Source: DASUBN01 sp035691665
GTDB taxonomy: Bacteria > Pseudomonadota > Gammaproteobacteria > Natronospirales > REEB76
NCBI GenBank assembly: GCA_035691665.1
Contig: DASSIS010000084.1
Location: forward strand, 1-21,164
Length of the DNA stretch: 21,164 nt
Direction of reading: 5' to 3'
Both the position numbers and the translations under genes were made by a program. Of the stretch, positions 13,876 to 20,634 are shown piece after piece. The notes below the pieces were generated by a model. The model made no database searches, was not told the origin of the DNA, and saw only the letters and a program-made list of their open reading frames with translations. Within the stretch, counting starts at the first letter, position 1, and every line of letters begins with the position of its first letter.

Positions 13876-14313
13876 ATGTTCAGCGACGACAAGAAACAGC
13901 CCAAGGGCCGCATCGACACCCTCATCGGACGCAACAGCCGCATCCAGGGCGACCTCGCTTTCAGCGGCGGTCTCCACGTGGACGGCGAGATCCACGGCAA
14001 CGTGAGCACCGAGGAAGGTACCGAGTCGGTGCTGAGCCTGAGCCAGAACGGCATCATCCGCGGCGAGGTGCGGGTGCCGCACATCATGATCAACGGCCTG
14101 GTGGAGGGCGACGTGCACGCCGAGAAGCGCCTGGAGCTCGGGCCTTTGGCCCGGGTCAACGGCGACGTGTACTACAACCTCGTCGAGATCGCGGTGGGCG
14201 CCGCGGTGAACGGCAAGCTGGTGCACAAGCCGGCGGCGCCGGTGCTGGCCCTGAGCCACCAGAAGGGCAAGGCGGCAGCGGGCGAGGCCTCCGAGGGCGG
14301 CAAGCGCGGCTGA
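13876..14313 (+). CDS. Bactofilin
   Basis: Bactofilins are small cytoskeletal proteins that polymerise through a right-handed beta-helix and often recruit peptidoglycan enzymes to set cell shape. This 145-residue protein has a short polar N-terminus, then the beta-helix core at about 14-118 with repeating Gly/hydrophobic turns (IQGDLAFSGGLHVDGEIHGNV, GIIRGEVRV, INGLVEGDVHAEKRLELG, ARVNGDVYYN). A disordered Lys/Gly/Ala-rich tail follows. An AGAGG ribosome site 8 bases before the ATG supports the start. It is followed directly by erpA, whose -10 begins right after this gene's TGA. An M23 peptidase gene, a common bactofilin partner, lies nearby at 16033-17385 on the other strand. Confidence 0.93.
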   Translation: MFSDDKKQPKGRIDTLIGRNSRIQGDLAFSGGLHVDGEIHGNVSTEEGTESVLSLSQNGIIRGEVRVPHIMINGLVEGDVHAEKRLELGPLARVNGDVYYNLVEIAVGAAVNGKLVHKPAAPVLALSHQKGKAAAGEASEGGKRG

Positions 14314-14319
14314 TATAAT
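14312..14319 (+). promoter_or_regulatory. Extended -10 promoter giving a leaderless erpA message
   Basis: A perfect TATAAT (14314-14319) is preceded by TG at 14311-14312 and one base (TGATATAAT), the extended -10 form. Start-site spacing of 7 bases would begin the RNA at A14327, exactly the first base of the ATG used for erpA. No -35 is evident, and no Shine-Dalgarno precedes either candidate ATG. Confidence 0.65.
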
Positions 14320-14326
14320 GGCACCC

Positions 14327-14668
14327 ATGGACGCACAGACCACACCGCTGATGTTCACCGATGCCGCCGCCCGTAAGGTGCGGCAGCTCATCGAGGAAGA
14401 GGGCAACCGGGCCCTCAAGCTGCGCGTGTTCGTGACCGGCGGCGGCTGCTCCGGCTTCCAGTACGGCTTCACCTTCGACGAGAAGGTGGAGGAAGGGGAT
14501 ACCCAGGTCGAGAACGAGGGCGTCACCTTGCTGGTGGATCCCATGAGCTTCCCCTATCTCGCCGGCGCCGAGATCGACTACAGCGAGGGCCTGGAGGGCG
14601 CGCAGTTCGTGATCCGCAACCCTAACGCGACCACGACTTGTGGTTGCGGCTCTTCCTTCACCGTCTAG
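14327..14668 (+). CDS. erpA: Iron-sulfur cluster insertion protein ErpA
   Basis: ErpA is an A-type carrier that delivers Fe-S clusters to apo-enzymes, including those of isoprenoid synthesis and respiration. The 113-residue protein matches E. coli ErpA (114) closely: MFTDAAARKVRQLIEEEGN, then LKLRVFVTGGGCSGFQYGF with C41, and the C-terminal TTCGCGSSFTV with C105 and C107, the three cluster-binding cysteines. Family motifs VDPMSFPYLAGAEIDYSEGLEGAQF are intact. An in-frame ATG at 14318 would add MAP but overlaps the -10 hexamer, so 14327 is preferred. It is followed by a palindromic repeat element and a terminator shared with anmK. Confidence 0.95.
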   Translation: MDAQTTPLMFTDAAARKVRQLIEEEGNRALKLRVFVTGGGCSGFQYGFTFDEKVEEGDTQVENEGVTLLVDPMSFPYLAGAEIDYSEGLEGAQFVIRNPNATTTCGCGSSFTV

Positions 14669-14705
14669 ATCCCAAAAGCTACTGCGCTCGGCATAACTTC
14701 GTTCG

Positions 14706-14718
14706 GGGCAGGATGCCC
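14706..14718. repeat. Hairpin GGGCA-GGA-TGCCC
   Basis: Five base pairs with GGA as loop; the tip reads GGATG on the plus strand. It lies inside the palindromic element. Confidence 0.55.
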
Positions 14719-14730
14719 ACATGCCGCGGA

Positions 14731-14744
14731 GCACATGGATGTGC
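14731..14744. repeat. Hairpin GCACATGGATGTGC
   Basis: GCACA and TGTGC pair around TGGA. The stretch ACATGGATGT agrees with the known CsrA/RsmA high-affinity RNA consensus (ACA-purine-GGAUGU) at all but the purine position. It lies inside copy A. Confidence 0.6.
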
Positions 14745-14783
14745 GAAAGCGGCGAGCGGTCCCCCTCCCTGGTGCGCCAACCA

Positions 14784-14805
14784 GCTTCGCCATCCTTGGC
14801 GAAGC
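14784..14805. repeat. Hairpin GCTTCGCC/GGCGAAGC
   Basis: A perfect 8-bp inverted repeat with loop ATCCTT. On the minus strand the tip reads AAGGATGG. It lies inside copy A. Confidence 0.8.
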
Positions 14806-14825
14806 GTGCGCTATATATAGCGCAC
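14806..14825. repeat. 20-bp perfect palindrome GTGCGCTATATATAGCGCAC
   Basis: A fully self-complementary 20-mer with an alternating AT centre, next to the preceding hairpin inside copy A. It could extrude as a cruciform or bind a dimeric protein. No matching site was seen elsewhere in the window. Confidence 0.7.
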
Positions 14826-14892
14826 CCTCCCGCGCCTCGTTCTGCCTTCGCTCGTCACGCTTTTGGGGTAGTGCTTTAAATAGGGTCAAAGA

Positions 14893-14920
14893 AAAGGGTG
14901 CTACGGCGCCTTTTTATTTT
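14893..14920. terminator. Bidirectional terminator between erpA and anmK
   Basis: AAAAGG-(G)-TGC pairs with GCG-CCTTTT around TACG, with one bulged G and one G-U pair, and TTTTTATTTT follows on the plus strand. The right arm overlaps the anmK stop codon (14914-14916). On the minus strand the hairpin is followed by CTTTG, so it mainly serves the plus strand. Confidence 0.65.
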
Positions 14921-16023
14921 GATGCTGGGTAGATCGCCCCAAGGACCGTGGATTTCCCGGCGCCCGTCACCGACGGCAGGTTGCCGGGTTCGCCTTCCAG
15001 CGTCTGGTGGGCGAGCCAGGCGAAACCTGCCGCTTCCACCCAATCCGGATGGATGCCGAGTGCCTCGGTGCTCTGCACCGCGGTCTCCGGCAGGCAGGCG
15101 CTGAGGCGCGCCATGAGCTGCCGGTTGCGGGCGCCGCCGCCGCAGACGTAGAGGGCGCGCATCCGGTTCGCGTGCTTGAGGGCGGTGTCGGCGATGGAGC
15201 GGGCCGTGAGCTCGCACAGGGTAGCGGCCACGTCTCTCGCTTCGAGCTGCCGTGAGCCGAGCGCGGTCTCGAGCCAGGCTTGGTTGAAATGCTCGGGTCC
15301 GGTGCTCTTGGGCGGTGACGCGGCGAAGTAGGGGTCTTGGAGCAGTGTCTCCAGCAGCGCATCGTCCACGCGGCCCGAGGCGGCGAAGTCCCCGTCCTTG
15401 TCATAGGCGGTGCCGAGGTGTTCCCGGCTCCACAGGTCCATGAGCACGTTGCCGGGACCGGTGTCGAAGCCGCGCACCGCGCCGCCGGGCGGCAACAGCG
15501 TGATGTTGGCGATGCCGCCGATGTTGGCCACCACCCGCTCCTCCGTGGGATGCGAGAACGCCACGCGATGGAAGGCCGGCAGGAGCGGCGCCCCCTGGCC
15601 GCCGAGCGCCACGTCCCGGCGGCGGAAGTCCGCCACCACGGTGATGCCGCTGCGGGCGGCGATGACGTTGGGGTCCGCGATCTGCAGCGTGAAGGGGTGG
15701 CGCGCCCGGGGGCGGTGGCGCACGGTCTGGCCATGGCTGCCGATGGCGCGTACCGCGGTCGCCTTGGTGCCGGATTCCTCCAGCAAAGCGAGCGCGGCGG
15801 CGGCGAAGAGTTCCGCCAGCTCCACGTCGAGGCCGCCGAGCTCGTCGACCGGATCCTCTGCGTGGCGGCCGGCGGCGAGCTTGAGCACCCGCTCGCGCAC
15901 GCTGTCGGGGTAGGGGGAGAAGTGGGTGGCGGTGATGTGCGGCGCCGGCGCGAACTCCATGAGCACGGCGTCGATGCCATCGGCGCTGGTGCCGGAGATG
16001 AGGCCGATGCAGGCGCCGCTCAT
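14914..16023 (-). CDS. anmK: Anhydro-N-acetylmuramic acid kinase AnmK
   Basis: AnmK phosphorylates 1,6-anhydro-MurNAc from recycled peptidoglycan while opening the anhydro ring, giving MurNAc-6-phosphate. The 369-residue protein (E. coli 369) begins with the ATP-binding loop GLISGTSADGIDAVL, has the catalytic-region HGQTVRHRP, and contains VVANIGGIANITLL and GFDTGPGNVLMD, typical of the ASKHA-like kinase family. Near the end YVCGGGARNRQLMARL gives the adenine-site glycines. It starts 9 bases after the M23 peptidase stop, so the two cell-wall genes are co-transcribed. The Shine-Dalgarno is weak. Confidence 0.96.
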   Translation of the reverse strand: MSGACIGLISGTSADGIDAVLMEFAPAPHITATHFSPYPDSVRERVLKLAAGRHAEDPVDELGGLDVELAELFAAAALALLEESGTKATAVRAIGSHGQTVRHRPRARHPFTLQIADPNVIAARSGITVVADFRRRDVALGGQGAPLLPAFHRVAFSHPTEERVVANIGGIANITLLPPGGAVRGFDTGPGNVLMDLWSREHLGTAYDKDGDFAASGRVDDALLETLLQDPYFAASPPKSTGPEHFNQAWLETALGSRQLEARDVAATLCELTARSIADTALKHANRMRALYVCGGGARNRQLMARLSACLPETAVQSTEALGIHPDWVEAAGFAWLAHQTLEGEPGNLPSVTGAGKSTVLGAIYPASK

Positions 16024-16032
16024 CGGCGGGGA

Positions 16033-17385
16033 TCAGTGGGCGGCGGTCTGGGTGCTGCCCGCGTCCTTGGCGGTCGCGGCCAGGCGTGTGTCATCGGCGC
16101 TGGTGAGCTGCGCCAGCACGTTCGCCGAGGCGCTATTGAAGTCAGCCAGGTATTGGGTAGACACCGGTGCCGTGTCCGGCAGCTTCACGGTGCGCGGGTT
16201 GCGCGGCACGCCGTTGATGCGCACCTCGAAGTGCAGGTGCGGGCCGGTGGCGAGCCCGGTCATGCCCACGTAGCCGATCACCTGCTCCTGCTTCACGTGC
16301 AGGCCGGAATGGGTGCCGGGCTTGAAGCGCGACAGGTGACCGTAGAGGGTGCTGTAGCCGCCGCCGTGGTCGATGATCATGCACTTGCCGTAGCCGCCCT
16401 TGTAGCCCTCGAACACGATGCGGCCGTCGCCGGCGGCCATGATCGGGGTGCCGCTCGGTGCGGCGTAGTCCACGCCCTGGTGGGCGCGGGTGAAGCCCAG
16501 GATCGGGTGCTTGCGGTGCAGGCTGAAGCCGGATGAGATGCGGCTGAAGGACACGGGCGCGCGCATCAGGGTCTTCTTCACGCTGCGGCCGTCCGGCGTG
16601 TAGTAGCCGGTCTGGCCCGCGGGATCGGTGTAACGCACCACGCGGTAAGTCTTGTTGCCGGCGTCGAACTCCGCCGCCAGGATCGGACCGTTGGTGATGG
16701 GCTGTCCGAGGCGTTGCAGCTTCTGGTAGACCAGGCTGAAGCGGTCGCCGTTCTGGATGTCGTGGGCGAAGTCGATGTCCCAGGCGAAGAGCTGGATCAG
16801 CTCCATGGTGGTGGCGTCGGAGAGGCCCGCGCGGCTCGCGGAATCGAACAGGGAGTTCTCGATGACGCCGTGGGCATAGGCCTCGGTCACGGTGAGCGGG
16901 ATGTCCTTGAGCGTCGCGACGAAGCCCGTGCCCTCCCGGGTCACCTCCAGGGTGTGGGCGTCGTCGTAATGCATGCGCAGGCTCTGGATGTGCGCATCGG
17001 GGGTGTAGGTCACGTGGATCACGTCACCGGGCAGGATGCGTTTGAGGCGCTCGGCCGCCGTGTCCAGGTCCATGATGGCGGCGAGGTCCGTGGCGCTCAG
17101 GTTGCGGCTGGCGAAGAGCGCGGCCAGGGTGTCGCCGTCGGCCACCCGGAAGTTCGCGGTGGTCTCGGTGGGCACCGGGGGCACGGAGGTGGCCGGGGCC
17201 GCGGCCATGACGGCGGGGTCGTGGTCGGCCACGGCGGCCGGGACGTTCAGGAACTGGAAGGCGACGCCACCCGCCGTCGCCGCCACGAGCAGCAGCCAGT
17301 AGCGCCGGCGCACCCGGCGCAGGGCCGGTCCGGGCGAAAGGCCTGGCTTATAATCCCCGCCGTCGCGGGCCTGGGAGTCTTTCAC
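16033..17385 (-). CDS. M23 peptidoglycan endopeptidase with OapA/LysM-like region
   Basis: This envelope metallopeptidase of 450 residues is expected to cut peptide crosslinks in peptidoglycan, like E. coli MepM. The start is GTG at 17385, with GGGGTGA a few bases before. A basic N-terminus precedes a membrane helix at about 29-48. A LysM/OapA-like segment (FRVADGDTLAALFASRNLSATDLAAIM) lies at about 79-105. The middle domain (SLFDSASRAGLSDATTMELI) is typical of this family. The M23 zinc site is complete: H302 and D306 in HQGVD, H350 in LYGHLS, and H383/H385 in HLHFEV. It leads the operon with anmK, pairing wall cleavage with recycling. Confidence 0.93.
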   Translation of the reverse strand: MKDSQARDGGDYKPGLSPGPALRRVRRRYWLLLVAATAGGVAFQFLNVPAAVADHDPAVMAAAPATSVPPVPTETTANFRVADGDTLAALFASRNLSATDLAAIMDLDTAAERLKRILPGDVIHVTYTPDAHIQSLRMHYDDAHTLEVTREGTGFVATLKDIPLTVTEAYAHGVIENSLFDSASRAGLSDATTMELIQLFAWDIDFAHDIQNGDRFSLVYQKLQRLGQPITNGPILAAEFDAGNKTYRVVRYTDPAGQTGYYTPDGRSVKKTLMRAPVSFSRISSGFSLHRKHPILGFTRAHQGVDYAAPSGTPIMAAGDGRIVFEGYKGGYGKCMIIDHGGGYSTLYGHLSRFKPGTHSGLHVKQEQVIGYVGMTGLATGPHLHFEVRINGVPRNPRTVKLPDTAPVSTQYLADFNSASANVLAQLTSADDTRLAATAKDAGSTQTAAH

Positions 17386-17411
17386 GTGTCACCCCATGCA
17401 AAAACGGGCTA

Positions 17412-17440
17412 ACACTAGCCTGTCGCGATTTGAGGGTCAA
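17412..17440 (-). promoter_or_regulatory. Possible promoter of the M23 peptidase-anmK operon
   Basis: On the minus strand TTGACC (17440-17435, 5 of 6) and TAGTGT (17417-17412, 3 of 6) are 17 bases apart, with a predicted start near 17405, about 20 bases before the GTG. The -10 is poor, so this is tentative. Confidence 0.45.
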
Positions 17441-17545
17441 TGCCCGGTTTTTCGCCTAAGTCCCTGAATTGGGCCGGAAATGGCCCCCGCCTGACGGTAA
17501 AATCCGTCTGTCGTCCGATGAATGTCGCCCCGAGGAGCTAAAGAG

Positions 17546-18751
17546 ATGCCGACCCCCGCCGAGCAGCTCGCGGAACTCACCCGCGGTGCCGACGAGATCC
17601 TGCCGGAAGCCGAGCTGGCCGCCCGGCTCAAGGAAGGCCGGCCGCTGCGCATCAAGGCCGGCTTCGACCCCACGGCGCCGGACCTGCACCTCGGCCATAC
17701 GGTGCTGCTCAACAAGATGCGCCGCTTCCAGGACTTCGGCCACGAGGTGATCTTCCTCGTCGGCGACTTCACCGGGATGATCGGCGACCCCACCGGCAAG
17801 AACGCCACCCGCAAGCCCCTCACCCGGGACGAGATCGCGGCCAACGCCATCACCTACGAGGCCCAGGTGTTCAAGATCCTGGACCCGCACAAGACCCGCA
17901 TCGAGTTCAACTCCCGCTGGACCGAGAAGCTCGGAGCCGCGGGCCTGGTACAGCTCGCCGCCAAGCACACCGTGGCGCGCATGCTGGAGCGCGACGACTT
18001 CAGTAAGCGCTACGCTGCGGGCGAGCCCATCGCCATCCACGAGTTCCTCTATCCCCTGGTGCAGGGCTACGACTCGGTGGCGCTGCAGGCGGACGTGGAG
18101 CTCGGCGGCACCGACCAGAAGTTCAACCTATTGGTGGGCCGCCAGCTGCAGGAGCACTACGGCCAGAAGCCGCAGGTGGTGCTCACCATGCCGATCCTCG
18201 AGGGCCTGGACGGCGTGCAGAAGATGTCCAAGTCCCTCGGCAACTACATCGGCATCAGCGAGCCGCCGGGCGAGATGTTCGGCAAGCTCATGTCCATCTC
18301 CGACGATCTCATGTGGCGCTACTTCGAGCTCCTGAGCTTCCGCTCCCTCGCTGAGATCGGGGGCTTCAAGAAGCAGGTCGCCGGGGGCGCCAATCCGCGG
18401 GACATCAAGTTCCTGCTGGGCGAGGAGATCGTAGCGCGCTTCCACGGCGCGGCGGCGGGCCGCGCCGCCCAGCAGGAGTTCGTGGCCCGTTTCCAGAAGG
18501 GCGCCTTGCCGGAGGAGATGCCCGAGTTCGAGCTCGCTGCGGAACCCGGCGGCTTAGCCATCGGCGCGCTGCTCAAGCAGTGCGATCTCACCGCCAGCAC
18601 CTCCGAGGCGAACCGCATGCTGGAGCAGGGCGGGGTGAAGGTGGACGGTGAGAAGGTCTCGGACCGGGGCCTGAAGCTCAAGCCCGGTGCGAGCTACGTG
18701 CTGCAGGTGGGCAAGCGCAAGTTCGCCCGCATCACCCTGAAGGCCGGCTGA
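17546..18751 (+). CDS. tyrS: Tyrosyl-tRNA synthetase
   Basis: This enzyme charges tRNA-Tyr with tyrosine in the cytoplasm. The 401-residue protein has the class I signatures HLGH (48-51, the HIGH motif) and KMSKS (226-230), the Rossmann segment AGFDPTAPDLHLGHTVLL, and a C-terminal S4 RNA-binding domain (SEANRMLEQGGVKVDGEKV and following). The length and sequence style (GDFTGMIGDPTGKNATRKPL) are of the TyrZ-like clade rather than the E. coli TyrS clade, as in Pseudomonas next to the same M23/anmK pair. GAGGAG 8 bases before the ATG at 17546 fixes the start over the upstream ATG at 17522. coaBC follows after one base. Confidence 0.96.
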   Translation: MPTPAEQLAELTRGADEILPEAELAARLKEGRPLRIKAGFDPTAPDLHLGHTVLLNKMRRFQDFGHEVIFLVGDFTGMIGDPTGKNATRKPLTRDEIAANAITYEAQVFKILDPHKTRIEFNSRWTEKLGAAGLVQLAAKHTVARMLERDDFSKRYAAGEPIAIHEFLYPLVQGYDSVALQADVELGGTDQKFNLLVGRQLQEHYGQKPQVVLTMPILEGLDGVQKMSKSLGNYIGISEPPGEMFGKLMSISDDLMWRYFELLSFRSLAEIGGFKKQVAGGANPRDIKFLLGEEIVARFHGAAAGRAAQQEFVARFQKGALPEEMPEFELAAEPGGLAIGALLKQCDLTASTSEANRMLEQGGVKVDGEKVSDRGLKLKPGASYVLQVGKRKFARITLKAG

Positions 18752-18752
18752 C

Positions 18753-19949
18753 GTGAGTCTGCGCGGCAAAAAGATCCTCCTCGGCGTGAGCGGCGGTGTA
18801 GCGGCCTACAAGAGCCCCGACATCGTGCGCCGCCTGCGCGAGGCCGGGGCGGAGGTGCAGGTGGTGATGACCGCCGGTGCCCAGCGTTTTGTCACGCCGC
18901 TCACCTTCCAGGCGGTATCCGGCCGGCCGGTGCGCAGCGAACTCTGGGACATGGCGGCGGAGCATGCCATGGGCCACATCGAGCTCGGCCGCTGGGCCGA
19001 GCTCGTGCTGGTGGCTCCCGCCACCGCGGACTTCATCGCGCATCTCGCCCAGGGCCTGGCCGTGGACCTCCTGGGCACGCTGTGCCTCGCCACCGAGGCG
19101 CCGGTGATGCTGGCCCCGGCCATGAATTGGGCCATGTGGCAGAACTCCGCCACCCAGGACAACGTGCAGCGCCTACGCGAGCGCGGCCTGCGCCTGCTCG
19201 GTCCCGTGGAGGGCGAGCTCGCCGAAGGCGAGATCGGCATGGGCCGGATGGTGGAGCCCGCCGACATCGTGGCGGCGCTCGCCGGGGACGCCGCTCACCC
19301 GCTCCAGGGCATGAAGGTGCTGGTGACCGCGGGACCGACCCGCGAGCCCATCGACCCCGTGCGCTACGTCTCCAACCATAGTTCCGGCAAGATGGGTTAC
19401 GCCGTGGCCCGGGCCGCCGCCGAGGCGGGCGCCGAGGTCACGCTGGTGAGCGGTCCGGTGCACCTCGCCACGCCCCGCGACGTGCGCCGGGTGGACGTGG
19501 AGACCGCTGCCGAGATGCACGCCGCGGTGATGCGCGAAGTGGGCGACGCCCACATCTTCATCGCCGCCGCCGCGGTGGCAGACTATGCGCCCGGCAAGCG
19601 CGCCACCCAGAAGATCAAGAAGCAGGGTGCGCCCACGCTCGCCCTCTCGATGCGGAAGACCCCGGACATCCTGGCCGAGGTGGCGCGCCGGCGGCAGCGG
19701 CCCTACACCGTGGGTTTCGCCGCCGAGACCGAGCAGCTGGAGAAGCACGCTCGCGATAAGCTCGACAAGAAGCACCTCGACTTGGTGGCGGCGAACCTGG
19801 TGGGCGGCGGCCGCGGTTTCGACCGGGATGACAACGCGCTCACGGTGTACTGGAAGGGGGGTGCCGAGGAACTCGGCCATGCCTCCAAGCTCGACCTGGC
19901 GCGTCGCTTGATTAAACTGATTAGTGAGCATTACGAACGTAGATCTTAG
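18753..19949 (+). CDS. coaBC: Bifunctional PPC decarboxylase / PPC synthetase CoaBC
   Basis: CoaB ligates cysteine to 4'-phosphopantothenate and CoaC decarboxylates the product to phosphopantetheine, the substrate of CoaD. The 398-residue protein starts at GTG 18753, one base after the tyrS stop. The FMN-dependent CoaC half has GVSGGVAAYKS (11-21), catalytic H75 in MGHIEL and PAMN with N125, numbered as in E. coli. Position 158, Cys in E. coli, is Glu here (GELAEGEIGMGRM). The CoaB half begins near 187: VTAGPTREPIDPVRYVSNHSSGKMG with N208, AAVADY, and KIKKQ. All other motifs are intact. It precedes dut, as in E. coli, but a repeat element separates them. Confidence 0.95.
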   Translation: MSLRGKKILLGVSGGVAAYKSPDIVRRLREAGAEVQVVMTAGAQRFVTPLTFQAVSGRPVRSELWDMAAEHAMGHIELGRWAELVLVAPATADFIAHLAQGLAVDLLGTLCLATEAPVMLAPAMNWAMWQNSATQDNVQRLRERGLRLLGPVEGELAEGEIGMGRMVEPADIVAALAGDAAHPLQGMKVLVTAGPTREPIDPVRYVSNHSSGKMGYAVARAAAEAGAEVTLVSGPVHLATPRDVRRVDVETAAEMHAAVMREVGDAHIFIAAAAVADYAPGKRATQKIKKQGAPTLALSMRKTPDILAEVARRRQRPYTVGFAAETEQLEKHARDKLDKKHLDLVAANLVGGGRGFDRDDNALTVYWKGGAEELGHASKLDLARRLIKLISEHYERRS

Positions 19950-19956
19950 TCAGCGC

Positions 19957-20083
19957 CGCAAAAGCTGCTGCGCTCGGCATGACGTCGTTACGCTCCGGCT
20001 CGCAATTCTCACGTACACCAAGAGTACGCTGCGGTTGCTCGCCTCGCGCGCCTCGTCCTGCCTTCGCTCGCGACGCTTTTGCG
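19957..20083 (+). repeat. Palindromic intergenic element, copy B
   Basis: Ends CGCAAAAGC (19957-19965) and GCTTTTGCG (20075-20083) are inverted complements. Both ends are close to those of copy A, in the same orientation. The shorter centre can fold through GGCTCGCAA / TTGCTCGCC and CGTAC / GTACG (20012-20028). It lies 7 bases after the coaBC stop and 28 bases before dut. Confidence 0.82.
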
Positions 20084-20111
20084 ACGGGTATCGCTCAGCA
20101 GAGAGTATCTA

Positions 20112-20567
20112 ATGCATATCGTGAAGGTGAAGATATTGGATGCGCGCATCGGCAAGGAATTCCCCCTGCCGCAGCACGCGACAGCGGGTTCCGCCGGGAT
20201 GGACCTGCGTGCCTGTATCAAGGAACCGCTCGTGCTCTCGCCCGGGGAGACGGCGCTCATCCCTTCCGGCATCGCCATCCATCTGGAGGACCCGGCTTAC
20301 GCCGCCGTGCTGCTGCCGCGCTCGGGGCTGGGCCACAAGCACGGCATCGTGCTCGGCAACCTGGTGGGGCTCATCGATTCGGATTATCAGGGGGAGGTGA
20401 AGGTCTCCTGCTGGAACCGGAGCAAGGAGAGCTTCACGGTGCAACCCGGCGAGCGCATCGCCCAGATGGTGGTCCTGCCGGTGGTGCAGACCCAGTTCGA
20501 GGTGGTGAGCGAGTTCGAAGGGAGCAGCCGCGGCGCGGGCGGCTTCGGGCACTCGGGGAAGAGTTGA
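20112..20567 (+). CDS. dut: dUTP diphosphatase Dut
   Basis: Dut hydrolyses dUTP to dUMP, keeping uracil out of DNA and feeding thymidylate synthesis. The 151-residue protein (E. coli 152) has all five trimeric dUTPase motifs: GSAGMDLRA (26-34), RSGLG (70-74), GLIDSDYQGEV (86-96, with D89 contacting the sugar), GERIAQ (113-118) and RGAGGFGHSG (140-149). The start at 20112 follows AGAGAG at a short distance and matches the family N-terminus. An upstream ATG at 20079 lies in the repeat flank and was rejected. Its promoter, if any beyond tyrS-coaBC read-through, must lie in or near repeat copy B. Confidence 0.97.
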   Translation: MHIVKVKILDARIGKEFPLPQHATAGSAGMDLRACIKEPLVLSPGETALIPSGIAIHLEDPAYAAVLLPRSGLGHKHGIVLGNLVGLIDSDYQGEVKVSCWNRSKESFTVQPGERIAQMVVLPVVQTQFEVVSEFEGSSRGAGGFGHSGKS

Positions 20568-20587
20568 TACCGCACGAGCGTGCGAAT

Positions 20588-20620
20588 AAAAACGCCGCCT
20601 TTGAGGCGGCGTTTTTATTT
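20588..20620. terminator. Bidirectional intrinsic terminator after dut
   Basis: AAAAACGCCGCC (20588-20599) pairs perfectly with GGCGGCGTTTTT (20605-20616) around TTTGA. T-tracts on both strands let it end dut on the plus strand and the coiled-coil gene on the minus strand. Confidence 0.95.
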
Positions 20621-20634
20621 TGGGTGCTATGGGG

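Larger units (their letters stand above)
14671..14867 (+). repeat. Palindromic intergenic element, copy A
   Basis: The ends CCCAAAAGC (14671-14679) and GCTTTTGGG (14859-14867) are inverted complements. The left 33 bases match copy B (19957-) at 29 positions and the right 36 bases match at 32. The centre differs and holds three GGATG-tipped hairpins plus a 20-bp palindrome. It starts 3 bases after the erpA stop. No protein is encoded. Confidence 0.82.

Noticed and set aside
14318..14326. erpA start at ATG 14318
   Set aside because: This ATG overlaps the -10 hexamer TATAAT and has no ribosome site; 14327 matches the family length and the predicted transcript start.
13691..14805. Single CsrB/RsmZ-like sponge RNA
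   Set aside because: GGATG tips point to both strands and are split by two coding genes, so they cannot all lie in one small RNA. The CsrA idea is kept only as one explanation for individual hairpins.
14671..14867. CRISPR array
   Set aside because: The repeats here are inverted and different from each other; there are no regularly spaced direct repeats.
15337..16536. 399-codon open frame on the plus strand across anmK and the M23 peptidase
   Set aside because: It lies antisense to two well-recognised genes, and its composition (Gly/Ala/Val/His/Arg) is that of a reverse-frame shadow.
17469..17495. T-box or attenuator in the tyrS leader
   Set aside because: Only a short GGGCC/GGCCC pairing is seen, with no T-box sequence or terminator; T-boxes are also not expected in gammaproteobacteria.
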